From Actinomycetes bacterium (GTDB lineage Bacteria; Actinomycetota; Acidimicrobiia; Spongiisociales; UBA4744), in assembly GCA_024641205.1 (NCBI GenBank), contig JAHEDM010000094.1, positions 1 to 8,167 on the forward strand: DNA of 8,167 bases. Direction: 5' to 3'. Both the position numbers and the translations under genes were made by a program. This document shows, piece after piece, positions 5,356-8,167 of this stretch. Numbering within the stretch: the first letter of the stretch is position 1; the number at the start of each line of letters is the position of its first letter. The notes under the pieces are model-generated. The model did no database searches. It was not told the origin of the DNA and worked only from the letters and a program-made list of their open reading frames with translations.

Positions 5356-6486
5356 ATGTCGGGCAAGCAGGCCGACCTGGCCGGACCCGGAATCGGCAAC
5401 TACGACGACCTCGCCAAAATCTTGCCAGATGACTACCGGTCATTCCTGACGCCCAAGGAGACCATGCACGCGGTGTTTGCCATCAAGCAATACATCGAAG
5501 AGCACCTGGCCGGGGAACTCAATCTGATGATGGTTCAGGTCCCGCTCATCGTCGATGTCGACAGCGGTGTGAACGACGACCTCGATCGGGACGGTTCGCG
5601 CACTCCGATCGGATTTCACATCTCCCACGACCACGACCAGCACCCCATCGACGCGCAGATCGTCCAGGCTGCCACCAAGTGGAAGCGTGTTGCTCTCAAA
5701 CAGTTCGACATGGGGCCGGGTGAAGGCTTGCTCACCGACATGAAGGCGATCCGCAAGGACTACTTTCTCGACCACGATCACAGCGCCTACGTTGACCAAT
5801 GGGACTGGGAAAAGACGATCACGGCCGACCAGCGGAACCTGGACTACCTCACCGACACCGTGCGCAAGATCTGGAAAGTCATCAAGGGCGCAGAACAACA
5901 CGTGATGGAGTTGTTCCCCGCCCTCCGAACCGACCAATACCCGGATCTTCCCGACGAACTGGTCTTTCTCCATGCTGAAGACATCCTCGGGATGTACCCC
6001 GATCTGCCGCGCAAGCAACGTGAGACCCAGGTGTTGCAGAAATTCCCCGGCGTTTTCATCTACGGCATCGGCTGGACCCTCGAAGACGGCTATCCCCACG
6101 AAATGCGCGCCGCCGACTACGACGACTGGATCACACCGACCGTTTCGGCGGATGGACGGCCCATGCACGGCCTCAACGGAGACATCCTGGTGTGGAACCC
6201 CGTGACCAAACGCCGCCACGAGCTGACCTCTATGGGAATCCGTGTCACAAAAGAAGCTCTGGTCAAACAACTCGAAATCACCGGCCAGATGGACTTCCTG
6301 CGTCTGCCGTACCACCAGGCCATCATGAACGACGAGATTCCCCTCTCGATCGGCGGTGGCATCGGCCAGTCCCGCACCTACATGGCCCTGTTGAAGAAGG
6401 CTCACCTCGGTGAGGTGAGCGTTTCCGTGTGGCCGCAGATCCTCGAAGACCTCTGCGCAGAGCGAAACATCTTCGTCCTGAAGTAG
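5356..6486 (+). CDS. asnA: Aspartate-ammonia ligase (asparagine synthetase A)
   Basis: 376 residues. AsnA makes L-asparagine from aspartate, ammonia and ATP in the cytoplasm, giving AMP and pyrophosphate; it is a class II tRNA-synthetase-fold enzyme. The whole chain aligns with E. coli AsnA from memory: KWKR (108-111), GEGLLTDMKAIR (122-133), VDQWDWE (146-152), DYDDWITP (254-261), GLNGDILVWNPV (272-283), SMGIRV (292-297) and IGGGIGQSR (332-340). The aspartate-site residues D46, R100 and Q116 of the E. coli enzyme correspond to D74, R133 and Q148 here, so it should be active. It is longer than the 330-residue E. coli protein, mainly through about 30 extra N-terminal residues (1-32) and a few loop insertions. 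It is transcribed alone, divergent from nfeD and convergent with the hydrolase. An asparaginase-family gene lies at the other end of the window. Confidence 0.95.
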   Translation: MSGKQADLAGPGIGNYDDLAKILPDDYRSFLTPKETMHAVFAIKQYIEEHLAGELNLMMVQVPLIVDVDSGVNDDLDRDGSRTPIGFHISHDHDQHPIDAQIVQAATKWKRVALKQFDMGPGEGLLTDMKAIRKDYFLDHDHSAYVDQWDWEKTITADQRNLDYLTDTVRKIWKVIKGAEQHVMELFPALRTDQYPDLPDELVFLHAEDILGMYPDLPRKQRETQVLQKFPGVFIYGIGWTLEDGYPHEMRAADYDDWITPTVSADGRPMHGLNGDILVWNPVTKRRHELTSMGIRVTKEALVKQLEITGQMDFLRLPYHQAIMNDEIPLSIGGGIGQSRTYMALLKKAHLGEVSVSVWPQILEDLCAERNIFVLK

Positions 6487-6528
6487 CTTCTCGCGAGCGA
6501 AGAGGGCGGGAAGTCAGACGTCAGAGGT
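6487..6528. other. Convergent gap between asnA and the hydrolase
   Basis: 42 bp between the two stop codons. It contains an imperfect hairpin (CTTCTCGC/GCGAAGAG, with one wobble, one mismatch and a 2-nt loop) and the palindrome GACGTC, but no T-run on either strand. A convincing intrinsic terminator is not visible. Confidence 0.4.
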
Positions 6529-7419
6529 TCAGGACGACCCGGCTACTCGCAGGATGGCCTTGGCGATCTCCTTCGGGACCTCCTCCTGAAGGAAATGACC
6601 ACCGTCCGTGCGCGTGACGTCGGCCTGGGGCAGCATCCGGGCGATGTGGTTGCGAGTTCTCCCCAACACCGGGTCGCGATCTCCCCACACTATTTCTGCC
6701 GGACCTTCGTAGCTGCGTACGAATTCACCCACGTGGCGCAACGCGGGTATCGACGGGTGGTCCATGGAATCGGGGACCATACGGGTCAGCGCCAGAGGTG
6801 CTTGATTGTGTCGCCGGTCGCGAAGCGGATACCGGTAGGCGCGGGCCACCGCTCCTTTGATACTGGACCGGTCACCCTGGGCGGCTGCCAGCGCGATCTG
6901 GGGGAAGCCCAGCAACCGGTACGCCACATCGCTGACCACCGGTAACCGGCCGAACCGATGAAAGGCCGTGGCCTTGAAGTTGGATTTTGGTTCGCTCAGA
7001 GCCGTATTCAGAACCACCAAACCACCCAACCGTTCGTGTCGGTCGGCCATGGCTCCGACGCCAATCGCCCCACCCCAGTCCTGCACAACCAACACGAGAT
7101 CGTCGAGATCGAGAACATCGATCAACTTCCCAAACCATGTGATGTGGTTTTCCAGCGTGTGGGCCACCGCCCCCGGTTTGTCGGAGAGTCCCAATCCGAT
7201 CAGGTCGGGCATGATCATCCGCACCGGTTGGCCGGTCAGTGCCAGAGCCACCTTGCGGTAGAGAAAGCCCCAACTGGGGTTGCCGTGCACACATAGAACC
7301 GGACGACCCTCGCCGATCTCCATCACGTGATTGCGATGGTCTCCTGCCTGGACCAGATATCGGCGGAAGGGAACCATCTTCTCGAGCCAGGCCGGAAGAG
7401 CCGGAGCAGGCAACGTCAT
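6529..7419 (-). CDS. Alpha/beta-hydrolase, haloalkane dehalogenase-like
   Basis: 296 residues from ATG 7419 (GTG 7428 would add three). The oxyanion-hole motif is VHGNPSWGFLYR (about 44-55) and the nucleophile elbow is VVQDWGG, with Asp114 rather than Ser. The acid is likely D249 in WGDRDPVLG, and the base is H275 in GGHFLQEE. N47 after HG and W115 next to the nucleophile are the two halide-binding positions of haloalkane dehalogenases of the Asn-Trp type. Together with DLIGLGLSDKP (about 72-82) this makes a dehalogenase (cleaving C-halogen bonds via an aspartyl ester) the best guess; an epoxide hydrolase or related enzyme is possible, since the cap domain (about 140-215) does not identify a substrate. 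There is no signal peptide. It lies 59 bp after the Kbl-like gene on the same strand, with its own likely promoter between them, and converges on asnA. Confidence 0.82.
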   Translation of the reverse strand: MTLPAPALPAWLEKMVPFRRYLVQAGDHRNHVMEIGEGRPVLCVHGNPSWGFLYRKVALALTGQPVRMIMPDLIGLGLSDKPGAVAHTLENHITWFGKLIDVLDLDDLVLVVQDWGGAIGVGAMADRHERLGGLVVLNTALSEPKSNFKATAFHRFGRLPVVSDVAYRLLGFPQIALAAAQGDRSSIKGAVARAYRYPLRDRRHNQAPLALTRMVPDSMDHPSIPALRHVGEFVRSYEGPAEIVWGDRDPVLGRTRNHIARMLPQADVTRTDGGHFLQEEVPKEIAKAILRVAGSS

Positions 7420-7422
7420 GGC

Positions 7423-7449
7423 AGTCACGATATCAAGTCACCAGTCACC
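7423..7449. repeat. Short direct repeats AGTCAC(C) upstream of the hydrolase gene
   Basis: AGTCACC occurs twice in tandem (7436-7442 and 7443-7449), and AGTCAC again at 7423-7428, straddling the putative -10. The copies are 7 and 13 bp apart. This could be a regulator-binding array or chance; it is too short to tell. Confidence 0.3.
7427..7432 (-). promoter_or_regulatory. Putative leaderless -10 element (TATCGT) for the hydrolase gene
   Basis: The minus strand reads TATCGTGACTGCCATG: a TANNNT hexamer, 7 nt, then ATG 7419. This spacing supports the ATG over the GTG at 7428, which would lie inside the -10 region. No Shine-Dalgarno is present. Confidence 0.45.
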
Positions 7450-7478
7450 ACATGCCATTCCCGTGAACTGGGAACTCC

Positions 7479-8167
7479 TCAGACAACGCCCAGGTCTTTG
7501 CCGATCTTGACGAATGCGGCCGTTCCATACTTCAGGTCGTCTTCGGAGTGAGCGGCGGAGATCATGACCCGGATCCGGGCGGTACCCAATTGCACGGTCG
7601 GGTAGGCAATCGCCTGGGCGAAGACCGCTCCCTCGTCAAAGAGTCGCCGCGAGAACTCGCGGGCGACCCTTTCGTCACCAAGCATGACCGGCGTGATGGG
7701 TGTTTCGCTCTGGCCGATATCAAACCCGGCGGAACTCATCATCGCTTTGAATGAACGGGAATTGGCCCAGAGGCGGTCGACCAATTCGGTGGAATCCTGG
7801 AGGATCTCAACCGAAGCGATACAAGCCGCCACGTCGGGTGGCGTCACCGCCGACGAAAAGAGGAACGGCCTCGCCCGCTGCTGCAGCCAATCGATCATTG
7901 CCCGGGAACCGGCCACGTACCCGCCCATGACCCCGAAAGCTTTCGACATGGTGCCGACCTCGATCTCGATCCTTCCATGCAATCCGAAGTAATCGACAAT
8001 TCCACGCCCACCCCGACCCAATACTCCTTCTCCATGGGCGTCATCCACCATGACCATCGCCTGGAATTCGTCCGCTGTGTCGGCGATCCGGTCGAGCGGG
8101 GCAATGTCGCCGTCCATCGAGAACACCCCGTCGGTAATGATCAAGATGCGCCTGGCGCCGTCCGCCC
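7479..8167 (-). CDS. kbl: Glycine C-acetyltransferase (2-amino-3-ketobutyrate CoA ligase)-like, C-terminal part
   Basis: About 229 C-terminal residues; the frame is open through the right edge (it begins ADGARRILIITDGVFSMDGD), so the first 160 or so residues lie outside. It is a fold-type I PLP enzyme of the alpha-oxoamine synthase family. Visible are TDGVFSMDGDIAPL, the PLP-ring aspartate and histidine in VDDAHGEGVLG, the Schiff-base lysine in GTMSKAFGVMGGYVAGS, RARPFLFSSAVTP, and the C-terminal GTARIRVMISAAHSEDDL. GRGGRGIVDYFGLHGRIEIEVGT fits Kbl better than BioF (biotin), which is the main alternative. Kbl converts 2-amino-3-ketobutyrate plus CoA to glycine and acetyl-CoA, the second step of threonine breakdown; threonine dehydrogenase is not in view but may lie beyond the edge. 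The stop is 59 bp before the hydrolase ATG. Confidence 0.85.
   Translation of the reverse strand, partial: ADGARRILIITDGVFSMDGDIAPLDRIADTADEFQAMVMVDDAHGEGVLGRGGRGIVDYFGLHGRIEIEVGTMSKAFGVMGGYVAGSRAMIDWLQQRARPFLFSSAVTPPDVAACIASVEILQDSTELVDRLWANSRSFKAMMSSAGFDIGQSETPITPVMLGDERVAREFSRRLFDEGAVFAQAIAYPTVQLGTARIRVMISAAHSEDDLKYGTAAFVKIGKDLGVV

Noticed and set aside
5440..6405. Long open frame (about 320 codons) antisense to asnA
   Set aside because: It lies wholly within a highly conserved asnA and its translation shows no recognisable domain; it is the mirror of GC-rich codon use on the other strand.
6487..6510. Hairpin after asnA as an intrinsic terminator
   Set aside because: The stem is mismatched, the loop is only two bases and no T-run follows.

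Overview
The window is high-GC and gene-dense and reads as a chromosomal segment of an actinobacterium. Three things point there: an RsiG/AmfC-type cyclic-di-GMP anti-sigma homologue, several genes that look leaderless (a TANNNT -10 element 6-8 nt before the start codon), and an actinobacterial-style secreted M23 peptidase with a coiled-coil N-terminus. The non-Streptomyces flavour of the proteins (flotillin/NfeD pair, AsnA, MoaD fusion) suggests a deep-branching lineage such as Acidimicrobiia, but I cannot prove this from sequence alone. There are no tRNA, rRNA, CRISPR or mobile-element signs. The longest gene-free stretch is about 180 bp (5176-5355).

Left block (1-2880, minus strand, transcribed right to left): a MoaD-like domain fused to a degenerate CdsA-like membrane domain, then a secreted M23 peptidoglycan hydrolase, then an RsiG-like protein, then the first 51 codons of an asparaginase II-family gene running off the left edge. 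The last three are tightly packed (start/stop overlap or 4 bp, then 11 bp), so this looks like one operon. A short YtrA-type GntR regulator is transcribed divergently from the fusion gene, with only 44 bp between the two likely starts, and is the obvious candidate regulator.

Middle block (3295-5175, minus): an NfeD/OB-fold membrane protein with an Asp-repeat linker, followed 15 bp later by a flotillin (SPFH) gene. This is the classic membrane-microdomain pair. Its 3' end converges on the GntR gene with a 4-bp gap.

Right block: asnA (aspartate-ammonia ligase) on the plus strand, divergent from nfeD across a 180-bp regulatory gap. It converges on a minus-strand alpha/beta hydrolase with a complete haloalkane-dehalogenase-type catalytic set. 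At the right edge is the C-terminal part of a glycine C-acetyltransferase (Kbl)-like PLP enzyme.

The most unusual items are the MoaD-CdsA-like fusion with an internal Gly-Gly, and the RsiG homologue carrying both c-di-GMP motifs (one with Gln replaced by His) inside an operon with a cell-wall hydrolase.
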